NCBI RefSeq assembly: GCF_900188435.1
Contig: NZ_FYFA01000001.1
Coordinates: forward strand, 2,170,001-2,234,000
DNA from: Marinobacter sp. es.048
GTDB lineage: Bacteria > Pseudomonadota > Gammaproteobacteria > Pseudomonadales > Oleiphilaceae
Direction of reading: 5' to 3'
Length of the DNA: 64,000 bases
Shown piece after piece: positions 8,038-16,013 of the stretch (within the stretch, counting starts at the first letter, position 1; every line of letters starts with the position of its first letter). Below the pieces are notes generated by a model. The model made no database searches and was not told where the DNA came from. It saw nothing but the letters and a program-made list of their open reading frames with translations. The position numbers were made by a program, and so were the translations under genes.

Positions 8038-9273
8038 TCACTCCCCCATGCAATACACGGCAGATTCTGCGAACACCTGCTTCAGGTTACCCTGACTGGC
8101 GAAGCCTGCTGCCATACTGCTTATTTTAGAGCTGTCTGCGCTGCTCGAGGGAGGTCGTAAGCAGACATTCTCGAACACTTTCTTGACCTGACACTCGGCA
8201 AAGGCGTCCGAATAGGCGAACTCCTTACCCAGGCTTTTCGCACCTTTGCCGGACCCCGGCATTGACTCATCCCAACCGAGACGGCGGTTTGCGCCCTGAC
8301 GCCAGTAGTTGACCCAGCTATCATCCGGCGTCACATAGCCCTGCTCGAAAGTTGCGGAGTTTATGTGATATTTGGCTTTTACCCTGGTTCCCGTCTCAGG
8401 ATCTGTTTCACCAACAGCGTTGTACACGAGTCTGCCGCTCTCACCCTCAGGATCAGTGTTCTGGTTGTATTCGTAGTCGTAGTAGGCAAACGCCTGGGTC
8501 ATGGGATCCATGCCCGTATGGCAGCCCACACAGTTGTTCAGGAAGACTCGACTGTCGCCACCGGGGCTGCGGGAAACATCCTGGCGAATGCGATCTGTCG
8601 GGAGTGTAACGTCCGCAACCTGCTCCAGGTCGTTGCACATGTGGTTGATCAGCGTGAAGCGGAACATTGCACGGTTGGTGCCGGCACTGAAGAATGCGCG
8701 GGCTGAAGCTCTTGACGTGATGACGCCGGCGGTGGCAGAAGAGGGCAAACCGTTATAATTCGATTGGGGTTGCCGGATTAAGTGATCTTTGTTGCTGAGG
8801 TCGATAGCTTGTGTCTCAAGCCACTCATAATGTTCGTTGTCGTTTGTGGAGTAATTCGGAGCATTCAGATCAGGGGCACCAACGTATAGAACATCTTCAT
8901 AGAGAATGGTTCGGAAGTCTGCTTCATCTCTAACGACACCGATTACTGTTGCAATGTAATCGTTCAGGGGCACGAATTTTGACATCGCCTCGTTGGTCCA
9001 GGGAGCCGCGAAGTTCTTGAGAGTCACGTTGTAAAAAGCGGGATCGTTCATGGCAATGAACGCTGCACCTTCTGGATTAGAAGGAATCATGCTGGTCATG
9101 GAATCCAAAACGCTCTCAGAGGGTGGTACGCCGGCAATCCGGTCGTGAATTCTTTTGGCCTGCTCCCTGGGCCCGGCCTGAACAAGGCTGACCTGTCCAG
9201 ACACCAATGCGATGAGAACTGCGGTACTGCAAGCCTTGCAAAGCAGGCTTCTGATCCTGTTCCGGGCGGTCAT
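8038..9273 (-). CDS. Exported monoheme protein with DUF1588-like region
   Basis: 411 residues from the ATG at 9273, chosen over a longer frame to 9324 because GAGGGAAAGGA lies immediately upstream. A signal peptide ends near VQA (32). The C-terminal half has one c-type heme motif CVGCH (248-252) followed by TGMDPMTQAFAYYDY. This resembles the DUF1588/DUF1592 cytochromes (CxxCH, mDP, then a D/Y-rich segment) of planctomycete and proteobacterial surface redox clusters. The preceding ATAGVITSRASA stretch resembles the GVLT segment of those proteins. It leads the unit with the LamG diheme lipoprotein (7 nt downstream) and DUF1501, and is divergent from the HzsA-related gene. Substrate unknown. 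Confidence 0.72.
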   Translation of the reverse strand: MTARNRIRSLLCKACSTAVLIALVSGQVSLVQAGPREQAKRIHDRIAGVPPSESVLDSMTSMIPSNPEGAAFIAMNDPAFYNVTLKNFAAPWTNEAMSKFVPLNDYIATVIGVVRDEADFRTILYEDVLYVGAPDLNAPNYSTNDNEHYEWLETQAIDLSNKDHLIRQPQSNYNGLPSSATAGVITSRASARAFFSAGTNRAMFRFTLINHMCNDLEQVADVTLPTDRIRQDVSRSPGGDSRVFLNNCVGCHTGMDPMTQAFAYYDYEYNQNTDPEGESGRLVYNAVGETDPETGTRVKAKYHINSATFEQGYVTPDDSWVNYWRQGANRRLGWDESMPGSGKGAKSLGKEFAYSDAFAECQVKKVFENVCLRPPSSSADSSKISSMAAGFASQGNLKQVFAESAVYCMGE

Positions 9274-9317
9274 GTCCTTTCCCTCGGTGATCGATAGCAT
9301 GTGCACATTAATGCTTT

Positions 9318-9352
9318 TTGACAATTGTTAAAAGTTTACGGCTTGCTATATC
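9318..9352 (+). promoter_or_regulatory. Candidate promoter with overlapping inverted repeat in the divergent interval
   Basis: TTGACAATTGTTAA (9318-9331) is a near-palindrome of the TTGAC-N4-GTyAA type, similar to FNR/ANR half-sites. It overlaps a possible plus-strand promoter: TTGTTA (9325-9330), a 16-nt spacer, then an extended -10, TGcTATATC (9344-9352). A second short palindrome, ATGTGCACAT, lies at 9300-9309 toward the minus-strand gene. Together they fill the 170-bp interval between the two halves of the redox/envelope region, so one regulator could govern both. Hand inspection only. Confidence 0.35.
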
Positions 9353-9443
9353 CTTCGTTTTGAGCCGTAGGCCACGTTATTACATTGCGTTACGTAAAAC
9401 CCTTGGAGCCTGCCAGCGGAACCGACTTAATTTATGTCATGGA

Positions 9444-12128
9444 ATGTCATCCGAAACAGGGTTTGTCACGTTGGAAATTAAGTCGCCCGCTCTAAACATC
9501 TCTCGCAGTGCTCGCCTGGCTATCGCACTCGGCTCGCTTGCTGCTCTGTCTGGCTGTTTTTCGAGCAGCGACAGCCAGCAGGCAGATCCGGTTGTCGTCG
9601 AGAACCCTGTGGCTTATGTCGAACGGGCTCTGCTTTTTGACGAAAACACCGGGGCCCTGGTCGAGGACAACCTGGCCGACCCGAGCGCCTTCCGCCCCGG
9701 AGCGAGACTGTTTCTGAAGGCCAGTGCTACTGCGGACGCCGAGACGCGGGATATTGCCTCCAGGGCCTTCGCCGGGCCGCAATTCCTCGATGACAATGGT
9801 CAATTGCGCTATGACGTGAAAGATCTCCACGTTTCCCACGGCGGCTCCAGACTGCTGTTTGCCATGCGTGCGCCGGAAATCGAGGACGCAGACGACGAGG
9901 ATCAGCCAACCTGGAATATCTGGGAATACAACGTTAGTGCCGACATCCTGCGTCGGATCATCGATTCAGACGTTACCGCCCGGGCCGGGCAGGACGTTGC
10001 GCCAGCCTATCTGCCTGATGGCAGAATCGTTTTCTCGTCAACCCGTCAGCGGATTTCCAAGGCGGTGCTGCTTGATGAAGGCAAACCCCAGTATTCCGGT
10101 CTGGACGAGGAGGGTGACAGCCCCGGGTTTGTTCTGCATGTGATGGACGACGATGGTCAGAACATTGAACAGATCACATTCAATCAGAGCCACGACCTCG
10201 ACCCCATGGTGGCGGATGATGGCACCATTGTGTTCAGCCGCTGGGACAATGCCGGCCAAACCCGGAACAACGGTGTAAACCTCTACCGCGTCAACCCTGA
10301 CGGCACCGGCCTGAGCTATCTCTTCGGTCGTCACTCCCACGATTCGGTTCCAGAGGCGAGCGATATACAGTATCTGCAGCCACGCAAATCAGACAGCGGC
10401 AATCTGCTGGTGCAGCTAAGGCCGTTTGAAACGGATGATTACGCGTCTGTGTTGGCGGAAGTCGATGTTGACCAATTTGTTGAGGCCAATCTGCGTATCG
10501 ATGGCACCGAAGGTTCAGGTCAGCGCTCACTTGTGCCCGGTGTGGGCCTGGATGGGCAGCTGTCGCTGAAAGGCAGTTATGCATCGGTTTCACCACTGCT
10601 GGATGGTACCAACCGCTACCTGGTCAGTTGGACACCTTGCCGGTTGCGTGAAACAGCAACCGACCGGATCGTTAACTGCACAGAAGACCGCCTGCAATCC
10701 GAAGATTATGAGCCCGCTGAGCCCGTCTACGGTTTGTGGCTTCTAGATATCAACAGCGAGACCCAGCGGCCGGTGGTCCCGCCGGTGGAGGGCGTTCAGT
10801 TTGATGAGGCAGTCCTGATGAAGGAGCGGACTCTGGAAGGCTTCATTCCGGAATCCCAGTTTACGGGTGATGAGGGTGCACTTGGGGATGCAGGCTATGG
10901 CGTCCTGCATATTCGCAGTGTGTATGACATTGACGGCGTGGACACTACACCAGCGGGTATTGATGTGATGGCCGACCCGGTGGAGACCCCGCCTGAAGAT
11001 CGTCCGGCCAGATTCCTTCGCCTGGAAAAGCCGGTAGCCATTCCCGATGAGAACGTACGGGATTTTGATAACAGCGCTTTTGGCAGAAGCCGCGCCCAGT
11101 TGATGCGGGAAATACTGGGTTACGTACCAATAGAGCCGGATGGATCGGTAAAGGTGGCGGTGCCTGCCAATGTCGCGTTTGCGATTAGTATCCTGGATGA
11201 GCAGGGGCGGCGCATGGACGGGGTTTTGGGCAACAGGCATCAGAACTGGCTAACGGTACGCCCCGGTGAGACCCTTGAGTGCTCAGGCTGCCATGACCCC
11301 GGTAACCCGGCACCCCATGGCAGGCCTGACGCTGGTCCGGAACCTGCGTGGAGCGGGGCAGAAACCACCGGCATTTCGTTTCCCAACACCGACTCAGGTC
11401 TGTTTACCGATATGGGAGAAACCATGGCCGAGGTCTTTGCCCGCATCAACGAGATTCGGCGGCCGACGCCGGATGTAATCTTTGCCGATGAGTGGTCCGG
11501 TGATGCTGTAAACCCAAAGCCTGATAGCTTTGCCTACGCCTACGCCGATCTGCAGACTTCGCCCCCCATATCCGGCGTGTGCGCGACAGAATGGGCACCC
11601 AACTGTCGGATTGTGATCAACTATGAGCAGCACATCCACCCCATCTGGGGGGTAGACAGGGAAATTGAAAACCCGGGAACTACATGTACGAATTGTCATA
11701 GCAACAGAGATGCTGAGGGCGCGGCTGTAGTACCGGTGGCTCAATTGGACTTGAGTGACGGTCCATCACCGGACGAGCCGCTGCATTTCAAAGCATATAG
11801 AGAACTGCTTTATCCGGATAATGAGCAGGAGTTGATAGATGGTGCTCTCATAGACCGACTCGTGGATTCCGGGGAGATATTGAGAGATGGGGAGGGTAAT
11901 CCTATTCTCGATGAAGATGGCAACGAGCAACCTACGCCACCTGTTACAGTCCCGGTTCAGCCTTCGATGTCAGTAGGCGGCGCTCGTGCCAGTAGTTTCT
12001 TCGACGCATTTGCGGAAGGCGGAACTCACGAAGATCGCCTCACACCCGCCGAACTCAGACTGATCGCAGAATGGCTGGATATTGGCGGCCAGTATTTCAA
12101 CAATCCGTTCGACGCCCCGGAAGACTGA
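9444..12128 (+). CDS. HzsA-related lipoprotein: beta-propeller plus diheme
   Basis: About 894 residues from the ATG at 9444; a TTG at 9471 with a better spaced AGGG is an alternative. Lipobox LSGC gives lipid-anchored Cys38. The first ~400 residues have TolB/PD40-like blades (for example AYLPDGRIVFSSTRQRIS, MVADDGTIVFSRWDNAG). The second half holds two c-type heme motifs, CSGCH (613-617) and CTNCH (748-752). This is the layout of proteins annotated HzsA-related after the hydrazine synthase alpha subunit. The catalytic context of hydrazine synthase is absent, so hydrazine chemistry is not implied. First gene of the long plus-strand run, 22 nt before the SH3/barrel gene. Probably a surface or periplasmic redox protein (inference). 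Confidence 0.72.
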   Translation: MSSETGFVTLEIKSPALNISRSARLAIALGSLAALSGCFSSSDSQQADPVVVENPVAYVERALLFDENTGALVEDNLADPSAFRPGARLFLKASATADAETRDIASRAFAGPQFLDDNGQLRYDVKDLHVSHGGSRLLFAMRAPEIEDADDEDQPTWNIWEYNVSADILRRIIDSDVTARAGQDVAPAYLPDGRIVFSSTRQRISKAVLLDEGKPQYSGLDEEGDSPGFVLHVMDDDGQNIEQITFNQSHDLDPMVADDGTIVFSRWDNAGQTRNNGVNLYRVNPDGTGLSYLFGRHSHDSVPEASDIQYLQPRKSDSGNLLVQLRPFETDDYASVLAEVDVDQFVEANLRIDGTEGSGQRSLVPGVGLDGQLSLKGSYASVSPLLDGTNRYLVSWTPCRLRETATDRIVNCTEDRLQSEDYEPAEPVYGLWLLDINSETQRPVVPPVEGVQFDEAVLMKERTLEGFIPESQFTGDEGALGDAGYGVLHIRSVYDIDGVDTTPAGIDVMADPVETPPEDRPARFLRLEKPVAIPDENVRDFDNSAFGRSRAQLMREILGYVPIEPDGSVKVAVPANVAFAISILDEQGRRMDGVLGNRHQNWLTVRPGETLECSGCHDPGNPAPHGRPDAGPEPAWSGAETTGISFPNTDSGLFTDMGETMAEVFARINEIRRPTPDVIFADEWSGDAVNPKPDSFAYAYADLQTSPPISGVCATEWAPNCRIVINYEQHIHPIWGVDREIENPGTTCTNCHSNRDAEGAAVVPVAQLDLSDGPSPDEPLHFKAYRELLYPDNEQELIDGALIDRLVDSGEILRDGEGNPILDEDGNEQPTPPVTVPVQPSMSVGGARASSFFDAFAEGGTHEDRLTPAELRLIAEWLDIGGQYFNNPFDAPED

Positions 12129-12150
12129 TCCAAGGACTGAAACTCGCACC

Positions 12151-12903
12151 ATGCCCATCGCCATTCTTATGTTTCTTTTGTTGTTGCCGGCCCAGAGCTG
12201 GGCTGGCTGGCTGTGGGGGCAGGCTGAAGATGATGCATTGCAAGTGCAGGTAACGGAGCCCTATGTGTCCTGGCGAACCGGACCGGCAACGGGCTATCCG
12301 GTTTTTCATACCAGCGAAAAAGGGGAATGGCTGACCATTCTTCAGCGCAAGACAAGTTGGATCAAAGTGACGGATACCCGTGGCCGGGAGGGTTGGATAG
12401 CGGTTGCGGATATTGCACAGATGGTGGATGCCACGGGTAATCGTGTGGATCTTCAGGTGCCCGATTTTGAGGCCTTTGGAAGCCGGCGGCTGGAAGCCGG
12501 ATTTATGATGGGGGAATTTGATGGTGCCGCTGTCACGGCAGGCTACGGCGGCTTCTGGATGACCAGAAACCTGTCCGCCGAGCTTTGGGCTTCTCAGATT
12601 CTTGGCAGCGCCTCGGAAATTCGAATGGTCAATGCGAATCTGGTGCATCAGCCATTTCCTGATTGGCGGGTATCACCCTTTTTTACCCTGGGGGTCGGGC
12701 ATATCTGGGTTGACCCCAAGGCCACACTGGCCCAGCCCGAAGAGAGGGATAACAGTATTGGCCATGCGGGGCTTGGTATCCGCGCCTACATTACCGATCG
12801 ATATTTCATCCGTGCCGAAGTGAAGGACTACAAAGTGTTCACTACCCGGTCCACCAACGAAGAAGCGACAGAATGGAAAATCGGACTAAGCATCTTTTTC
12901 TGA
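12151..12903 (+). CDS. SH3-domain outer-membrane beta-barrel protein
   Basis: 250 residues from the ATG at 12151 with CAAGGA upstream. A signal peptide (1-18, ending SWA) precedes a bacterial SH3 domain (about 31-92: VSWRTGPATGYPVFHT, GEWLTILQR, WIKVTDTRGREGWIAVADI). The remaining ~145 residues alternate polar and hydrophobic and end in WKIGLSIFF, a terminal-Phe barrel signal. So it is probably a small outer-membrane barrel with a periplasmic peptidoglycan-contacting SH3 domain. Its frame overlaps the next barrel gene by 31 nt, implying coupled expression. It fits the GltA/GltB-type barrel slot of Agl-Glt machines by position and type; direct homology was not tested. Confidence 0.7.
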   Translation: MPIAILMFLLLLPAQSWAGWLWGQAEDDALQVQVTEPYVSWRTGPATGYPVFHTSEKGEWLTILQRKTSWIKVTDTRGREGWIAVADIAQMVDATGNRVDLQVPDFEAFGSRRLEAGFMMGEFDGAAVTAGYGGFWMTRNLSAELWASQILGSASEIRMVNANLVHQPFPDWRVSPFFTLGVGHIWVDPKATLAQPEERDNSIGHAGLGIRAYITDRYFIRAEVKDYKVFTTRSTNEEATEWKIGLSIFF

Positions 12904-13517
12904 AACCGCTGTGCCTCGGCGCAGGGCTATGCGTAGCCGTGGGCGCCCATGCCCAGGATGATCGGCCGCTGATCGAGCCTGATGTTACCCCGGTGCCGGT
13001 CACCGAGGCGCTGATCGACACCGAGAACTTTGAGGTTGGGGCTTTTGTGGGCGTGCTCAATATCGAGGACTTCGAGTCGTCGCTGCTTTTTGGCGGCAAG
13101 CTCACCTATCACCTCAGCGAGTCTTTCTTCTTCGAAGCAGGAGTCGGATTCGCGGAGGGCGGCGAAACCAGTTTCGAGAAGCTGGCCGGTAACGTCGAGG
13201 TGCTTACCGACAGCGAGCGGGATTACAGCTATTACAACATCAACCTGGGTTACAACGTGCTTCCTGGCGAGGCCTTCCTCACCGAGAACTACGCATTCAA
13301 CACCAATTTCTACCTGATCGCAGGTGCCGGCGCTACCGATTTTGCGGGTGATACCCGGTTTACCCTGAATGCCGGTGCGGGCTATCAGGTTCTGTTGACG
13401 GACAGCGTTGCAGTTCAGATTGGCGTAAGGCAGCACTACTACCGAATAGATGTTCTTGGGGCCGAGAAAACCTCCATGAACACAGAGGTCAGCACTGGCC
13501 TGTCGGTCTTTTTCTGA
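12873..13517 (+). CDS. Small outer-membrane beta-barrel protein
   Basis: 214 residues: basic n-region, signal peptide ending AHA (about 27), a short Pro-rich linker, then about eight amphipathic strands (FEVGAFVGVLNIEDF, YHLSESFFFEAGVGFAEG, FTLNAGAGYQVLL) and a final GLSVFF. It resembles the outer-membrane beta-barrel domain described from myxobacteria (OMP_myx_plus type). The ATG at 12873 lies inside the preceding gene; a GAAGAAG precedes it. It pairs with the SH3-barrel gene, suggesting two barrels working together, as GltA and GltB do in Myxococcus. Barrel call is firm; the specific family is from recognition only. Confidence 0.7.
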   Translation: MENRTKHLFLKPLCLGAGLCVAVGAHAQDDRPLIEPDVTPVPVTEALIDTENFEVGAFVGVLNIEDFESSLLFGGKLTYHLSESFFFEAGVGFAEGGETSFEKLAGNVEVLTDSERDYSYYNINLGYNVLPGEAFLTENYAFNTNFYLIAGAGATDFAGDTRFTLNAGAGYQVLLTDSVAVQIGVRQHYYRIDVLGAEKTSMNTEVSTGLSVFF

Positions 13518-13534
13518 TTACAGGAGCAATGGTT

Positions 13535-14032
13535 ATGAAAGCATCCATAAAATCATTGGCGGTGGCGGGCGTCCTGGCCTGTCTTAGCCCCATGGCCGGC
13601 GCCGAGGCCATCAATGTGCCAGCTCCGGATTTCACCCTGGAGAGCCGTTCCGGCGAAAATCTGAGGCTGGAGGACCATCGTGGCGAAGTGGTGATGCTGA
13701 ACTTCTGGGCGTCATGGTGTGGCCCCTGCCGCCAGGAAATGCCGCTGATGGATGAGCTTTACAGCCAATACAAGGATCTCGGCTTCACGATTCTGGCGGT
13801 CAACGTGGATGAGAATCGGGAAGAAGCTCATCGTTTCCTGGACAAGGTGCCCGTGAATTACCCGATCCTTTACGATCCGGAGAGTTCGGTGAGCGAGCTT
13901 TATGAGGTGCAGGCCATGCCAACCACCGTGATGATTGATCGCGATGGTAATGCCCGTTATCTCCATTACGGGTACCAGCCGGGTTACGAAGACGAATACG
14001 AACAGCAGATTCGTGAACTGGTGCGCGAGTAA
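13535..14032 (+). CDS. TlpA-like exported thioredoxin (thiol-disulfide oxidoreductase)
   Basis: 165 residues. ATG 13535 is preferred over ATG 13529 because AGGAG ends 8 nt before it. A signal peptide (ends AGA-EA) is followed by an AhpC-TSA/TlpA thioredoxin fold: PAPDFTLESRSG, redox motif WCGPC (Cys62, Cys65), and cis-Pro loop AMPTTVMIDRDG. TlpA-family proteins reduce or isomerise exported cysteines, including CxxCH apocytochromes and copper sites. It sits between barrel genes and the cysteine-tailed DUF4266 lipoprotein, so its substrate may be that protein's two C-terminal cysteines or the neighbouring apocytochromes (inference). Confidence 0.88.
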   Translation: MKASIKSLAVAGVLACLSPMAGAEAINVPAPDFTLESRSGENLRLEDHRGEVVMLNFWASWCGPCRQEMPLMDELYSQYKDLGFTILAVNVDENREEAHRFLDKVPVNYPILYDPESSVSELYEVQAMPTTVMIDRDGNARYLHYGYQPGYEDEYEQQIRELVRE

Positions 14033-14050
14033 TTTTCGGACGGAACGTTT

Positions 14051-14287
14051 ATGCGTAATTTGTCGATCTTCACTGTGTCCGCTCTTCTGGTCGCCACGTT
14101 CACGGTTTCCGGATGCAGTTCAGTAAAGCCGTGGGTGAAACCCTACGAACGGGATAATCTGGCGGATCCGGTCATGAGTCTCAGTCGTCACGGCAAAGCG
14201 GATTCCTACATGCATCACGTCTATCAGTCCCGGGAGTCTGCGCGGGGAGCGGAAGGCGGTTCGGGAGGTGGTTGTGGCTGCAACTGA
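14051..14287 (+). CDS. DUF4266 mini-lipoprotein with Gly/Cys tail
   Basis: 78 residues. The signal ends in lipobox TVSGC (Cys22), then VKPWVKPYERDNLADPVM, a histidine pair near 55 (YMHHVYQSRES) and an extreme C-terminus GGSGGGCGCN with Cys75 and Cys77. This is the DUF4266 signature; the family has no known function. The two closely spaced cysteines plus two histidines in a tiny lipid-anchored protein suggest metal or redox cofactor binding, or a modified peptide tail (inference). The final codons overlap the start and ribosome-binding site of the DUF3570 gene, so the two are translationally coupled and probably act together. TlpA-like thioredoxin lies immediately upstream. Confidence 0.85.
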   Translation: MRNLSIFTVSALLVATFTVSGCSSVKPWVKPYERDNLADPVMSLSRHGKADSYMHHVYQSRESARGAEGGSGGGCGCN

Positions 14288-15434
14288 CAGGCGACGGTTG
14301 GTACGGTCCGCATTCCTTTTGCTCGCGCTGGTGCTGTTCGGGCATCAGGCGATTGCGGCAACCCTTCCGGTCGATAACGTCGATGTTCTCTATCACCGCT
14401 ATGACGGCGGTGGCATGATCATCGACGGTCCGTCAGTATTGGTGCGCAAGGGTATCGGCTCCCAGGTTTCGTTTTCTGGACAGTACTATGTCGATTCCGT
14501 TTCGGCCGCCTCTGTCGACGTCCTGGCCACGGCCAGCCCCTATGAGGAAGAGCGCAACGAGTACACCTTTGGCGTGGATTATCTGCACGACAAATCCATT
14601 ATGAGCCTGGGGTTCACCAACAGTACGGAAAACGATTACGAAGCCAATACCGTTTACTTCTCGCTCAGTCAGGAGTTTTTCGGTGGCATGTCAACGGTCA
14701 CCATGGGCTATGCCAGTGGCTGGGACGAAGTGGGCCGGGTTGGCAACGATTCCTTCAGCGAGGAAGCCGATCGTCGGAACTATCAGCTCGGACTGAGCCA
14801 GGTCGTCACCCGCAACAGTCTGGTAGGCCTGGATCTTGAGGTGGTTACGGATGAGGGCTTCCTGCAGAACCCTTACAGACAAAACCGCTACATCGACCCG
14901 AACGATTCCACAGCGTTCCTGTATCAACCAGAGCGTTATCCGGAAACCCGGACCAGTACCTCCGTGGCCTTGCGAGCGCTCTACTATCTGCCGTATCGCG
15001 CCTCAATTCGCGGTGAATACCGCTATTTTTCCGATACCTGGGGTATCAACGCCCATACGGTCGAACTGGGATACGTGCACGGATTGAACCAGCACTGGAC
15101 CCTTGAGGGTTCCGTTCGCTACTACAGCCAGAGCGAGGCGGACTTTTACAGTGATCTTTTCCCGTTCGAGAATTCCCAGACACACCTTGCCCGGGACAAG
15201 GAGCTCAGCTCTCTTTCGGGAACAACCTTGGCGGTGGGCGCGGTATACGAATGGAAGCAGACGTCTCTCCCCGGCATTGATCGCCTGCAGTTCAGCTTAC
15301 TGGTGGACTGGCTGAATTTTGACTATGACAACTTCCGGGATGTCACCGCAGCCGGGGACTTTCTCCCCGGCGAAGAACCCCTTTATTCCTTCGATGCCTA
15401 CGTAACCCGGGCGTCGTTGATTCTTGAATACTGA
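14274..15434 (+). CDS. DUF3570 family protein, probable outer-membrane barrel
   Basis: 386 residues from the GTG at 14274, chosen because GGGAGG ends 5 nt upstream; another GTG lies at 14268. Signal peptide ending AIA, then DVLYHRYDGGGMIIDGPSVL, the family's N-terminal feature. Long amphipathic strands follow (QVSFSGQYYVDSVSAAS, EYTFGVDYLHDKSIMSLGFT, ASIRGEYRYFSDTWGINAHT) and the protein ends ASLILEY, an aromatic C-terminus. Strand density is consistent with a 14- to 18-strand barrel. DUF3570 genes are typically found with DUF4266, TlpA-like and ApbE genes, as here. Function unknown; a port or docking barrel for the DUF4266 lipoprotein is a reasonable guess. Confidence 0.82.
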   Translation: MAATDRRRLVRSAFLLLALVLFGHQAIAATLPVDNVDVLYHRYDGGGMIIDGPSVLVRKGIGSQVSFSGQYYVDSVSAASVDVLATASPYEEERNEYTFGVDYLHDKSIMSLGFTNSTENDYEANTVYFSLSQEFFGGMSTVTMGYASGWDEVGRVGNDSFSEEADRRNYQLGLSQVVTRNSLVGLDLEVVTDEGFLQNPYRQNRYIDPNDSTAFLYQPERYPETRTSTSVALRALYYLPYRASIRGEYRYFSDTWGINAHTVELGYVHGLNQHWTLEGSVRYYSQSEADFYSDLFPFENSQTHLARDKELSSLSGTTLAVGAVYEWKQTSLPGIDRLQFSLLVDWLNFDYDNFRDVTAAGDFLPGEEPLYSFDAYVTRASLILEY

Positions 15435-15453
15435 GCATGCAGGAAGAACGACC

Positions 15454-16005
15454 ATGGCCACTTGCTTGAACCATCGAATCCCGGCGCTTTTAGCAGTATT
15501 GACCCTCGCCCTGACAGGCCCCGCATTTGCGCAGACCAATCCTGGGACGGAGAAGGACGACCCAGCCGTCGCCGAGCAGGTGGAGGCGCTCAAGAAGAAA
15601 GTGATACGCCTGAACCGTGACCTGTTCATCCTCGAGGAGGATCTGCTTTTTCCGGCCAATACCCAGGTTGCCGTGTTTCTCAGCGTTGATACCGGAAAGT
15701 TTCTGAAGCTGGATGCAGTGAAGCTGAAGGTCGACGATGAGATCGTTGCCTCTCATCTCTATACGGCGCGTCAGGTGAGCGCACTTGAACGCGGCGGCAT
15801 GCAGCGGCTGTTCGTGGGCAACCTCAAATCCGGAGTACACCAGGTCACGGCATTCGTTGAGGGAATCGGGCCGGATCAGCGGCCTTACAAGCAGGCGGCC
15901 TCCCTGGAGTTTGAGAAGGGCACTGGAACAGCCGCTCTGGAAATCCGTGTTGAAGATCGCTCCTCCAACTACCAACCCTCCGTATCCATTATGGAGTGGG
16001 AGTAA
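15454..16005 (+). CDS. Conserved exported protein of unknown function
   Basis: 183 residues; ATG 15454 with AGGAAG 7 nt upstream. A signal peptide ending AFA is followed by a short acidic stretch, a coiled-coil helix (VAEQVEALKKKVIRLNRDL), then a beta-rich domain (TQVAVFLSVDTGKFLKLDAV, GGMQRLFVGNLKSGVHQVTA) that looks immunoglobulin- or transthyretin-like. Similar proteins in gammaproteobacterial databases are, as I recall, sometimes mislabelled AraC regulators; there is no helix-turn-helix here. Located between the DUF3570 gene and the TPR genes with gaps of 19 and 8 nt. Likely a periplasmic scaffold or adaptor of the machine (inference). No firm family name. Confidence 0.65.
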   Translation: MATCLNHRIPALLAVLTLALTGPAFAQTNPGTEKDDPAVAEQVEALKKKVIRLNRDLFILEEDLLFPANTQVAVFLSVDTGKFLKLDAVKLKVDDEIVASHLYTARQVSALERGGMQRLFVGNLKSGVHQVTAFVEGIGPDQRPYKQAASLEFEKGTGTAALEIRVEDRSSNYQPSVSIMEWE

Positions 16006-16013
16006 GCCGCGTC

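Noticed and set aside
8700-8775. SSATAG in the monoheme protein as an ApbE flavinylation site
   Set aside because: Known sites have the form D-x-x-(S/T)-(G/S)-A-T; here the acidic residue and spacing do not fit, and the segment matches the GVLT region of DUF1588-like proteins instead.
9444-12128. Evidence for anammox or hydrazine metabolism
   Set aside because: Only a distant HzsA-like architecture is seen; no HzsB/C, Hdh or other anammox genes occur, and the host looks like Marinobacter.
15454-16005. AraC-family regulator
   Set aside because: The protein has a signal peptide and no helix-turn-helix.
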